The notes under the pieces were generated by a model. The model made no database searches, was not told the origin of the DNA, and worked only from the letters and a program-made list of their open reading frames with translations. 64,000 nt of DNA from Tyto alba (Eukaryota > Chordata > Aves > Strigiformes > Tytonidae): assembly GCF_018691265.1 (NCBI RefSeq), contig NW_024881313.1:35581518-35645517 (forward strand). The letters run 5' to 3'. Of the stretch, positions 1 through 12,100 are shown in pieces (positions within the stretch are counted from its first letter, which is position 1; every line of letters starts with the position of its first letter). A program made the translations under genes and the position numbers.

Positions 1-163
1 TCTTATAATGCTCTCCCAAAACCTGCTTTCCTACTACAGCAAAAATAAATACAGTGATAATCAAAACCAGAGTGAGGTTACCCAGAGCACCAACTGAATT
101 TAGAATTATTTTCATCAGAGTATTTAAGGCTGGCCAGGACTTTGCCAATTTGAAGATCCTTAG
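1..163 (-). CDS. SCN11A: SCN11A coding exon 14, partial (residues 666-719, domain II S4-S5)
   Basis: The acceptor is TTTTACTTACAG, followed by CTA AGG ATC. It encodes [20 protein letters not shown], then [20 protein letters not shown] and [14 protein letters not shown] before the window edge cuts the exon. S4 charges visible here are R667, K670 and K673. The S5 end reads VGKQVLG where family members have VGMQLFG. Confidence 0.94.
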
Positions 164-3100
164 CTGTAAGTAAAACACAGGAGAACAATGTGAGTGGCAA
201 ACACTGCATAGATAGCACAGTACATATAAAAAACAGACTCTGCATCTATCATGCTGTCTTTACTTCATTAACACCATAATAATTTTTCCCCCAGATAAAG
301 GTTTTTAATTATTCCAATCCAAAAGCACTGTGCTTAAGCTCAGATGGTTAATGCTACTGAGAACACAGAACTGCCAAAGGGAGCTTTCAAATTGTTTGTG
401 CTAAGTCAGATACAAGCATGTGTAAGACTATTAGTATTAATATCAATAATAGTAATAATAATCAAGTGGCTTATAGGTACTTGGACAAGACTTACGAAAT
501 GACTGCATTTTGGACTAAATCGAATGTAATCAGACAAAAAGAATTTTTTCTATCTCTCGCCCAACAGACTTAAAATAGGATCTGAAAAACCATATGGGAT
601 CTATTCTGTGTACCCTTGTGAGTTAAACAAAGGACATTTTTAGTCAAATTCGCATTCAGGGCTGTTAAAGCCTCTCAGTCATGATACACAAAATGAAACA
701 ATTCAACTGAATTTCTAAGTGCGATGACTGAAAACCTATGAACAGTGTTAGAAGTAATTAGTAAAATTAGCATTCTAAATACACAGTAAGGACATAAGCA
801 AAAAAGTAACATTATACATAGACATATCAGAGCTACTCCTCATTTTTCATAAGATGGAAGAAGAAAGACTTGAAGAGATCTCAAGACCAAGTCTAAGCCT
901 TGAGGAAAGCTGTGTTATTTTACAAATCTCAACTCAAAAGGAAAAGCTGTGAAAGAACCTTTGCAATCCTTAAGGTCAGAAAAACACCCAGATAATTTCT
1001 CTTCCTAAGTGAGTATCTAAAATGCAGTTGAGCAGACCTAACAGAGAACCAGTGAATTCTCTTGCTAGGTCAAATCTTCAAGGGGGCACACTGTGAAGGC
1101 AGATTTGTAGTGTCCATTATACACAGTATAATCAACATATTGAGCATATTTTTAAATATTCATTTAATATTCACTCTAATCAAACATTCATGTTGGCTTA
1201 CTATTTATTAAGAAAGGGAACTGATTTAACAGATTCATCAGTAAAATAATTTGAGGGCACTGCACTGTAATCTTTTACAAATCTATACAACACATGTACT
1301 TTTAAAAAAGCATAAAGAAATAATTACCAGCCTGAAATACGACAGATTTTCTTTAAAGCTTATTAGGCCAATCATAACAACTATGCTATCAAAAATATTC
1401 CATTTTTGCTGAAAATAGTTGTAAGGATCTAGAGCGATGATTTTCAAGATCATTTCTGCTGTAAAAATCAGAGTGAAGACCTGGAAGGAGGAAAAAGGAA
1501 TTCAGCAAAGAGTGACTGAAAAATTATGTCTCCTTATGGGGCTGTCCCAGTATAAATATGGGGCTATAACTCCATATTCACTTTAACATAGACCTAACTT
1601 ACCTTGTCACTTATAAAAATCATTTGCTGGTAATTGCGTGGCATGTCAGGATACTCCAGAGCCATGAATATGGTATTCACAATAATGCAAACCATGATTA
1701 AGAGATCAACAAATGGATCCAAGATTACCAATTTCACCTTCTCTTTCACTAGTCTCCAGAATGGACAACAATTCCAAATTAGATACTTTTGAGCAAATCG
1801 TTTGCACAATGAAGGGCACTTTAGTTTTGACTCTTGCAGTTCTAAATGACAAAGAGGGAAAGTGATATACAAATGATCTTACATGGAATTTCACAGTATG
1901 AAGAAAAAAACAATCAGTCATGGGAAAGACTAAAAAGAAAAATCAATCTCGTGAACAGAATGGCATCACTGAAAAAAATTATTTCATTCATTCTACACAA
2001 ACCAATCACAAGCTATTTTAAGGTCACCTCCAACAAATCTCATAATTACAGAAACAGGTGATATGATATTATCCACCCCTTCATATATTTATTATACTAC
2101 TGAAGGATGATAAAGGATCTGCAATAAGGAGAAATAACCATTGCTGGGAAAACTGACAACTTATTTTCTGTGAGTTGCATCTTCACAGTCACAGATGCAG
2201 CATGGGTTGGAAAAAAGTTCAGGACAAAATGAAGCAGGGCGTCCCCCATATCTTGTTGCCCACAGTTGAGGATAGCATTATAAGATAAGATGGAAGGGAC
2301 CTCTGGAGATGTCTAACGCAACCCCTTTCCCAAAGCAGGGTCAGCTGTGAGGTCAGAGACTGTGTAACCTGTTCCTCTGTCTGACTGTCCTCATGGGGAA
2401 AGCTTCTCCTTACACACAGTTTGAAGCTCTCTTCTTTCAATTTATGTCTGCTGTCTCATCTTTCAGCTGTGCACCCCTCTGAAGTGCCTGGCTCCACCTT
2501 GATAATGTCTTCCCTATGCAGTGGAATGCTGATATTAACCTCCCCTCAAAACCTTCTCTCCGGGCTGAACCAGCCCAGCACTGGGCAAGTGCTCCAGGCC
2601 CTGACTTGGTGGCCCACAACTGAACTCAATGTATTTGTTGTACTGGGAAGGTTGAGGGACAAACTGGGTATGGTGTATGGTCTAGTAAGTGCGTAATAAA
2701 GGGTGATAATCACTCTTCTCCTGGCTATGCTCTTTTTAATATTGCACAGGATACTGTTAGCCATTGCTGCTGCAAGGCCGTGTTGCTGGCCACGCTCAGC
2801 CACAAGGCCTTCCCCGCAGAGCTGCTTCCCAGCCAGCCAGCTCCCAGCCTGGATTGCTGCACGATGTTCTTGCAGATATGCAGAAGTTTACATTTGTTCT
2901 GGTTGAATTTTTGAAAGGTTCCTGTTGGCCCATTCCTCCAGCCTAAGCCCCTCTAGATAGCAGCCCTTACCTTCAGTGTATCGAGTGGTTTCCCCCTCAC
3001 AACTTGGTGCCTTCTGCAAAATTCAAGAGCAAACCCTCTGTTGCATCCTCCAGGTCACTTAGGACAAGATGTATCCTAGGATACACCACTGTGGTATTCC

Positions 3101-6100
3101 ACTTGTTACCTGGCTCCACATAAAATAGATCCAGTAGAATATGACCTGTTCATTAGACACCTGAAGCCCAAATGTCCAACCATTTTTTTGTCCTGCTGCA
3201 TGGTCCACCCATGTAGACCCTAATACCATAACTCGATGAAAAAATACTGTGGGAGAATGTTAAAAGCCTTGTTAAAGCCAAGGTAAATGAAAACATCGTT
3301 CTCCTCTCATCCACAAACCTCAGTCATTTTATTGTACAGGGGAATCAAGTTGGTCAGGCATGATTTACTGAAATTTACATTTGATTGCAGTATAATTTCC
3401 CCCACTGACTTTTAAAGTAATACTGATTGTTTGTGACACTTTGATCTCTTAGGTCAAGTTATACTAATTACCATAGGAAAAACACTACAGAATGACTTAC
3501 GCAAATTATCTGTAATAACAGTGGCTGCACTCATTAACCTCTGTCTTCGAAAAGGATCATTAATAGAGTCCACTGACAATTCATAGGACAGCAGTATCTG
3601 CCTCTTTGGTTAGAAAGACAACAGAAGATAATATAACAAGGGAATATGAATAAATGGCAATATAAAAATTGTGTCCAGCGTAAGATAAATATGCCTTTTT
3701 AAATATACACTGTAATGAAGCCTTGGCTTGCTGAAAGAATGTAAAACAAAACAATACAACAATATCATGTGTTTGCCTTTGAAGGCAAAGGACATTTCAT
3801 CAGAACCAGAAATATTTTTCAAGCTGTTTCCTTCTGAAAATATTTAACAACAATAATGCCATTATATAAGAAGTATAGGATCATTAGCAGGGGAGCAAAG
3901 GAAAAAAATCATTCCATTTTTAAGTGAATGGTAAAAAGTGCATACAAAAAGAACACTGATGATCAGTTTGAATAAATTATTGGCTATTTAGCTACAAATT
4001 ATTTATTAATAATAAACTATATAAATATTTATTAGTATTAAGAATAGTTATTTAGTGAATCAAAATTATCAGTTTTCTGAGCCCAATTAAGCTTATCAAG
4101 ACCTATACCAATATTGAACTGACTAAAACAAAGAATGAGACTATTTTTGTTTTCATTAGAAATTGCAAAATACTACCCTCAGTGTTCCTGATGTGCACTG
4201 AAGAACAGGCAGGCCAACACCTGTATCTTATTGTACATGCTGAATTATTATTCAGTGTCCTATATGATATCAAAGACTCAGTTCATGACACATTAATACC
4301 ACTCCCCTACACATGCACACACACACACACACTTGTTAAAGACGAAGTAGACTATTGTAAAACGCGCGTTGCAAAGAATAGGTGAGTCTCTGAGGCAGAG
4401 AAAAACAGAAAGAACGAAGATTACAAGATCAGGGAGGACATAATTATAACCACCAGGTGACAGGGAGCTACTGACTGACCACATCATAACGCACAGTACC
4501 TTAGTATTCCCTTTCAGCACAAATTCATTTGTTTCATTTTCTTTCTGTGTGTGGGGGGTATATAAGTAAAGATATGTCATGTAATTTACGGTAATATGAT
4601 TTTTATGAACATATTCCATAAACCTGTTATTCAGGGAATGAAACTGATATTCTTGGCCTAAGGGGCTTAATAATAATTATTTCTTTTTGCCTCTCTGGTA
4701 TTTTAATGACTTGAAAAGCTAAGCAAAACTTAGGTGATAGAACTGTCATAGAATAGACATATAAAATGAATTTATAATACAGTGATAAAATGTTCTATCT
4801 GTATTTTTTCAAAATCTAAAAGACTCAATTTGACTACTCTAATCACATCCCAGTTACCAGTGCAACTGGTCCTTTCATTCCTTTCTATAATGTTTGATGT
4901 CTCGGAGGAGAGAAACAGAGAAAAATTTTTGTGACAGCCTGACTGAAGCATTCAGAGTTAGCATTTTTCAGAAAGGTTAAGAGCATTCATCAACACTGAA
5001 CTGGTTAGTGCTGCTCATCTATCCCTAGCTGGATTAAATAACTGGTGGTGAGAAGTCCTCTGGCAAACTGGGATTTAAAATAGGGATATGCACTAGAGAA
5101 AAAATCCATTCAAGTTGTTATAGAACTGATTACATTCTCTCAAAAAGTTTCTGCCCAATATGCGTATTTCTCTTTGACTTAGCATCTTTAGCCTCTTTTT
5201 GCAATTAGAGTAGAGTACGTTGTTTGAAGAATCCTTCAGTCAAGGTGTTATTTGGACACAAACATCTATTTTTGCACCATCTGTTTTTGCAGTCAACCCT
5301 GTTTGGTCTAAGTCACAAGCCCATACTGGAGAATGGCTGTTGCTCAGACACTATAAGGGCATTAAAAGCTTTCTTTTTAGATGTTGTTGAAAATAACTCA
5401 GTAATATGGATAATTGCCTGAGAATTACTTTGGAACATTCAGCTCAAGATTAAAATATCCTAATATAAGCATCTAAATGTGGATGTCTACATAGAGTCAG
5501 AGAAAAATTAAAGTTGGGAAAGTCCTCTGGAAGTCCTCCCACTCTATCACTCAAAGCAGAACAAACTTCAACAATAGGGCCTTTTCCAGCTACATCCTGA
5601 ATATCTCCAAAAACAGTGATCCAAAAATTTCTTTGGATGACCTGATACGGTGAGGTTTTTTTGTTCCCTTGATATATAATCATATTTTTTCTTGTTGCAA
5701 CTTGTTCCCATTGACTTTTCACTGTATATGAAGATCTTGGCTCCTTCTCTTTATACAATCCCATTAGATATTAGTAGAGAGCAATAATCAGCTTCTTCCC
5801 TTTCCCTTTTCTTCTTCAGGCTGAAAAAATTCAACCTCTCCATCCCTCCTTGCACATCATGTGCAACAGTCCCTTAATCACCTTGCTGGCCTTCACTGGC
5901 TTTGCATGATATTGCAACCTAATCCTTCTACTGGAGAGCTCAAAACTCAACACACTACCCCAGGTACAGTCACAGACGCACTGGGCATGCCAACTGAAGA
6001 TACATACTTGGACTAAACACTGAAAAGGTAACAAATCTATATTCTACATGGACGCTGGGCCATTAGTAACATGACAATAAGGACTGTCCATTAGATATAT

Positions 6101-9100
6101 GGTATTTTACCAGTGTGAAAGGTACTGTGAAAAAACCCCAAGATTAAGCAAAGTAAGAATTACAAGTCTTAATAGCAGTTTCTTAATGGATTTTGAAAGG
6201 AGTGATGAGGAGAGGAGCCAGAAGTCACTGCTGTAAGCAAGATGTGAAATAGAATGTGTGGGATGCATCCTACTATTCAGACATCTGCATTTAATTCATC
6301 CCTGTGAACAATGCATCTAAAATCCCATTAAAATTGATGCATATTTTTTTGATGTGTGATTCATCTAAAGTGTCTGAAGCTATTTGAGGTGATCTGATGA
6401 GATATTTGGTATTTGAGACATCCACAGTCTCAGACTTAGCAGACATGGCACATCATGTCTGTACCCTTCTGTAGAGTACATGGAGGCCAAGTAAGACACT
6501 CCAGAAATATTCTAATGTCACTAGGTATCAATTTATGACCCAAAAAAAATAAGTCTCCATTAGACTCTGAGAGTTTAGAACCTAAATCACATGTAGACAC
6601 CTGTAAACAAAAATCTGGAGCACAATCCAGTTGCCTAAATCTAGGAATTTAGTAACACTTGAGATGCCATAATGTATTTGAGATATCTACACAGTGCTGT
6701 AAAATGTGCCACTGATGCCAAAGACATCTAGGATATTCAACCTGTCCAAGAACATCTAAAATGGCACTAGATGCTTATAGTTAGACAAGTGAATCATGCT
6801 CCTAAGATTAGAAATCTTCATACTGAACTAAATCCGACCCTAAATATTTAGATAAGAGAATTAGCTGTGTGTACAGAAAAAGAAAGGTTAGTTCATTAGG
6901 GAAATTCTAAAACTTACAGGATTTTATATGTTTGCTTATGCAGAACAATAGAGATGCTGACAGATCTCACTACAGCTGTAAGTGCAGAGGACTACAACGT
7001 GTCATAAGTATGCCACTGACAGGCACTTCAAACTTTCCTTTCAAGTCCATATAGAGCTGTCTTCCTCTGGTCCCAAAGCCTAATTTACAGATTGCTTTAA
7101 AAACAAGTTAATCCAATGCATGCAAGAAGGAGATTAAAAGAAATGAAAACAAAAAAGGAGGGGAAAAAATTGCAAATAAAGCAAGCTTTTCTGCTCATCA
7201 CATTGTCATATCACATGCCAGTCTAATGAATATATTTTCTATTTTGAATACTTACAAGCTTCTTGTGGCAGTGACCAGGCTGTGAATTAAATATATGCTC
7301 CTCTTTGGCATGATTACCTAAAATTAAGCTTTCTCTTGAAATAGGTTTTTCTTTCTTCATCTCTTTTTCTTTAGAATTTTTCAAGTCAGCAACTGACATT
7401 TCAGATCTGACATGTAAGGCCTTATTACCTTCTCCCGCAGCCAACATCTGTAAAAGGAACAGCAAAAGGTCTGTCTATTAACACAAAGCAAGTGCCAATG
7501 CATGGACTAAGATCATATACAGTTTAATTATTATGCTATCTGAATGCTTTGCACTAACAATTCCTACCTTTCAAATATCAAACTACTATAAAAAGATAGG
7601 AGTACAAAATGGTTTTCACAATACTGAAAGATAAAGCAGGGTTACTTATCAGCTAATGCAATTAAAGTTTGTCCTTGCCACTTTAGATATTGTATTTTGT
7701 ATCTGAATTACAGAATATTATGGTGTATCCTTTTACTCTCCTTTTCTCGCTTTGGAAAGGACCTTGAGACCAAAGACAACAGAATACTAAGGGCTCAAAC
7801 TAAATATTAAAATGTCAAACCTTTCTTAACTACTAATCCTGTTAAAAGAAAAAAAAGAATGAAAAAAAGCCTAAGTAAAGCTTGGCAAACTGGAATTTTG
7901 GGAAGAGAAACAGAGGCCTGTTGACAGTTGTAGAGGAGGAATTTGGTAAATTGATGATGTCTTTCACCTTAATGATGAAATTGGATAGTTGCTAGAGAAT
8001 ATTTGTATGTCCTCTTATAAGTTTGACTTTTCTGATTGTTATCAGGAAATCAGAGGTATCTTTATGAAAAGCTAGAAGATAAAACATGTCTTACCAATAA
8101 TTTTCAATCTATCTTGTTGCCTCAGATCAGTTTCACTTCTCAGAAATAAAACAAAAGCAACAAAGTGATCCCTGGTCCCGTACAGGCCAATGAATGAATG
8201 AATCTAGGCAATACTATGACAAGAGGAAACACTGTAGAAATCTGATTTGTGTCTATCAGCTCTCCAAACCAACAGCAAAGAAACTAATGCAGTCTCTGGA
8301 TTTCCTTCTACATTATTATGGAACTAATGGCATTAGTCTGGCCATAGACTATCCCTGCTCTTGTCAACTGGTAGACCTTCTGCATGCAGTCACTCAAAAA
8401 GAAGCATGACACCCCTTAAATAGCTGAGCACAGTGGCTCTCAGAAAGCTTGCATTTTTAATCAATCCTGAAATCTATCAGCATCAGAACTTCCAATCCCA
8501 GGGAACTGTAGAAATGAAAACTTTTATGGATGGAAATGTATCCACTCATACTTCCTTCATCAGACTACACAGTAATAGCAAGAAGGAGTATCCAGATAAA
8601 GGAATTTTTGTACACAACAATAGTGGTAGTGTACAAGAATGGGGCAAATCACAGAGTGCAGGCACCTATGTAATACCATAAAAGATATATACCTGCCAGC
8701 AAGCCATTCCCATACAATGTCATGTCTGCAAATCCTAAAACTTAATATGATTTATCTTGGACTCACATTGTTTGTTTGCATCATAAAAATCTTTATATCT
8801 ATTTAAATATAAGTACATGTGTATTTATAAAGAGACAGAGAGAAAGAGAAACTAAATGTAAGAAAGTATGGTAAGAAGCAGTTGTTTAATTAAAAACTTT
8901 TTTCTCTAATTCACAAACAGAAGAAAACAAAAAGAATCGCATATTATATATTAAATATAACAACTTACAAACCTGTTCTTTCTCTAGAATTTGTTTGGCA
9001 TCCTGAAGTAACTTTTCCTTTGCCTCTGTTTCAGCAACAGTAGCTCTATTTTGCTCTTCATATGCCATAGTTACTACAGCCAAGATCAAATTGAAGAGAT

Positions 9101-12100
9101 AAAATGAGCATAAAAAGATGACCCCCAGAAAAAATAAAATGTAGTTCTTTCCTGATGTACGGATAGTCTGTGAGGAAAAGGTAAAGGTTGTAGTAAATTC
9201 TTAACAAACTAACATTTACAGTAGACTTTCAAACTAATTTTAAACAATTTATTTTCCTATACTATATAAAAGGTCAATATACTGCACTGTTTTCATTAAA
9301 CAGTAGGATCTACCTCTGGTCTAAGTTACACTGAAGGTCTATAAAATACATCTAATCAAGAGTTCCCCTGGTCTTCAAGTAAATAAATTTCAGCTCTCGA
9401 AAACTTCTCTGTGATCATACAATGTTTTCTCTTTATGTAACAGACCATCAGACATTCATAATGATGCCATGTACTGCAGAGAAGAATTAACAACATCCAT
9501 TCTTAAAATTAAATTAAATATCTCCCAGCAAATCGGGTAAATGTTCAGAGTTTAAGTTATGAGAAGACAACTTCAGCTGTAAAGAGATATACAGGTGACT
9601 ACAGAAGTAATTAATAAAACTCAGTAATAAGGATGAAAACTAGGATTATCTAAACAATCTTAAAAGATGCTATAATTACATAATCAGAGGCAGTATTTAC
9701 AATTTATTATTGATTGTTTATTCTTACATTTTTAAATGGCAGCAGAGAATATAGCCCAAAATTAAGCTCTGAGACATTAAAAACCAAAACCCACGTAACC
9801 TCCAAATGGCAAAAAGAAGATGTATCCCTTTTTTAAAAATCATTTAATAAAGGTTTCTGGAAAAAAGTTGAAGTAGACCATATGAAAGTTACTGAACAAG
9901 GCCAAGGATAGTTCTCTTCTAGCAAAGGCACTGCATAGGTGGAAGGGATCCAGAGATTCCTCTACATGCAATTTTTGAATAATTTTTGTCAAAAAACAGA
10001 ATTTAAAAATTACGTTCAACTCTCTGAATTAAAAACATAAAGTATGCAATTTTTTTTGTACCAGTTGTCAAAAATTATCTGAAATGAAACTGTAAATGTT
10101 GAGTCAAAGAGTTTGGTGAGGAGTCAGGACTTAAAAGGAAGAGAAACAGAGTATGTAACAAGTCCTCATATCCTCTGCATCAGAGGTGAGCTGCCTAGAC
10201 AGATCTACTATATACCCCAGTCCTTTGGTAGTTACATGTCAACATTTAACTATTAATCACTGATCCAAGTGTATTCTCCAAAAAACTATGAGCATTCACA
10301 GCAGTATTGCTCTTATCCAATGTCACTTGCAGAAGGTGTTAGTTACAATTTAGTCACTTGAAGCTACTTCCTTAATATTTATGCTGATTTTAAAAGAAAT
10401 TTGCTATTGGTAATTTTAAAACAAGTGCAGATTTTTCTAGTGGAAATAAAGCTCTAAATTGCATGTCTAAAGTCATTCTAGCAGGTAATAAAAATACTTA
10501 CTTGTCTGTAGAGACGCTCCCAGTAATCCTGTGTCATCAGACGGAATAAAGAAAGGAAGGCCCAGCCAAAATGGTCAAAACTTGTATAACCAAAGTCAGG
10601 ATTCTTCCCAATCTTCATGCAGCTATAGTTTTCTGGGCACTCTTTTCTAACCACAAAAGAAACGTTAAACAAAACTTACTTGCAATATTAGATTGTACCT
10701 GAAAGCATCCAGTACACAACATCAAATATAGATTTGTTCAGTTTATCTGGAAGTCTGTTTGATTATTCCCCAATGTAATTCTCCCAGAAGGGCTGATTTA
10801 TATCAGACAGTCCTAGAAATCCATTTGTCTAGTCAAAGAAACTAGACAGAAACTCCAGTTCTGTCTACTTTTGGCCTAGACAGAAACTCTCCACCGAAGT
10901 AGGATACACACAAACAAATCGATAGGCAGGGGAAAAAGTGGAAATGTGTTTATTTTTAAATAATTCACGAAGATGAGGAGAGTTGATTAATATCTCATAA
11001 CTCTTTACTGATCTGTTCCCCTCCTCCTTTATATCATTCTACATTACCATTATATTACCAGTAGTTAGCAACAAAGCACATACAATTGCTTGCATCCTAG
11101 TACTTCATTCTTTCTCTGATGTGAAATACTGGGGTTTTGATTCAATTACACACACGCACACTCCACCCTCCTGAAAAATCACTGCCATTCCTTTAGGCCA
11201 AAAATAAAACCAGAGTACATCTGGAAAAAAAAATAAGAAAGTACTAAAACTGTTTTGTTCACTTACTCAGGATTTGAACTGAACCCACAGAGCAATATTT
11301 CAGAGGATTTATTCATTCTGTAGCAGATATCTAATAAAAAAAAAAAATCAAGGAATCATAAAATCAGAAGTTGTCTGTTCCTACAGTACTCTGACACTAA
11401 ACCATACATTACTGCATTTTAAAAAGCATCCTGATGGACGAAATCTCTGTGAAAGACTATTTTCAAAACAAAGGGCATACAGGACTGTTTCTCAGCAGAT
11501 CAGTCCCTAAGGCAATTAAAAAAAAAAAATTAACTGTACAACTCCCAAAGTAAGATTTTATTTGATCTCCAGTAATAATAAGGATCTCTGTAAGAAGTAG
11601 TCAAAATCCCTGAACAATATAGATTAAGTGATGGAAAAAATAATTTTCTGTGCAGTATCTCTAAAATTAGAGTCCCTTTGTAATGTGCATAGATAAAGAA
11701 GTAAATGCTTACAGAAAACTCAGTCCCTTCTATCCCACAGACTGCTAATCTTTCTCCAAATCCAAGATTCACTAATCTCACATTCAGTTGTCCCAGAGAC
11801 TTCATATTACTATTTGTACAAATGGAAAGACCTATCTTCTAGTGAGAAATACATGCAACTATATTTTAGCATCTCTGTGAAAAAAAAAAAAAGACATGCA
11901 CAGATTATGTAAAGGGAGAAAATAATAAAATTTACCTTCATCATTTGGTACATATATCTTGGCATCCTTACATAATGTGTCATTGTATGTAGCATTACTG
12001 AGGACACATTTGGATGTTAAATTGCCCATAAAAAGCTGGAGGCCTATTAGAGCAAATACACTCAAGCAAAAAACAGTCAAGATCAACACATCAGTAAGTT

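Larger units (their letters stand above)
3598..7255. other. SCN11A intron 10
   Basis: 3.7 kb intron. It holds the CR1 remnant at 5490-6010 and a short (CA)n run at 4316-4332. Nothing else recognised. Confidence 0.7.
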
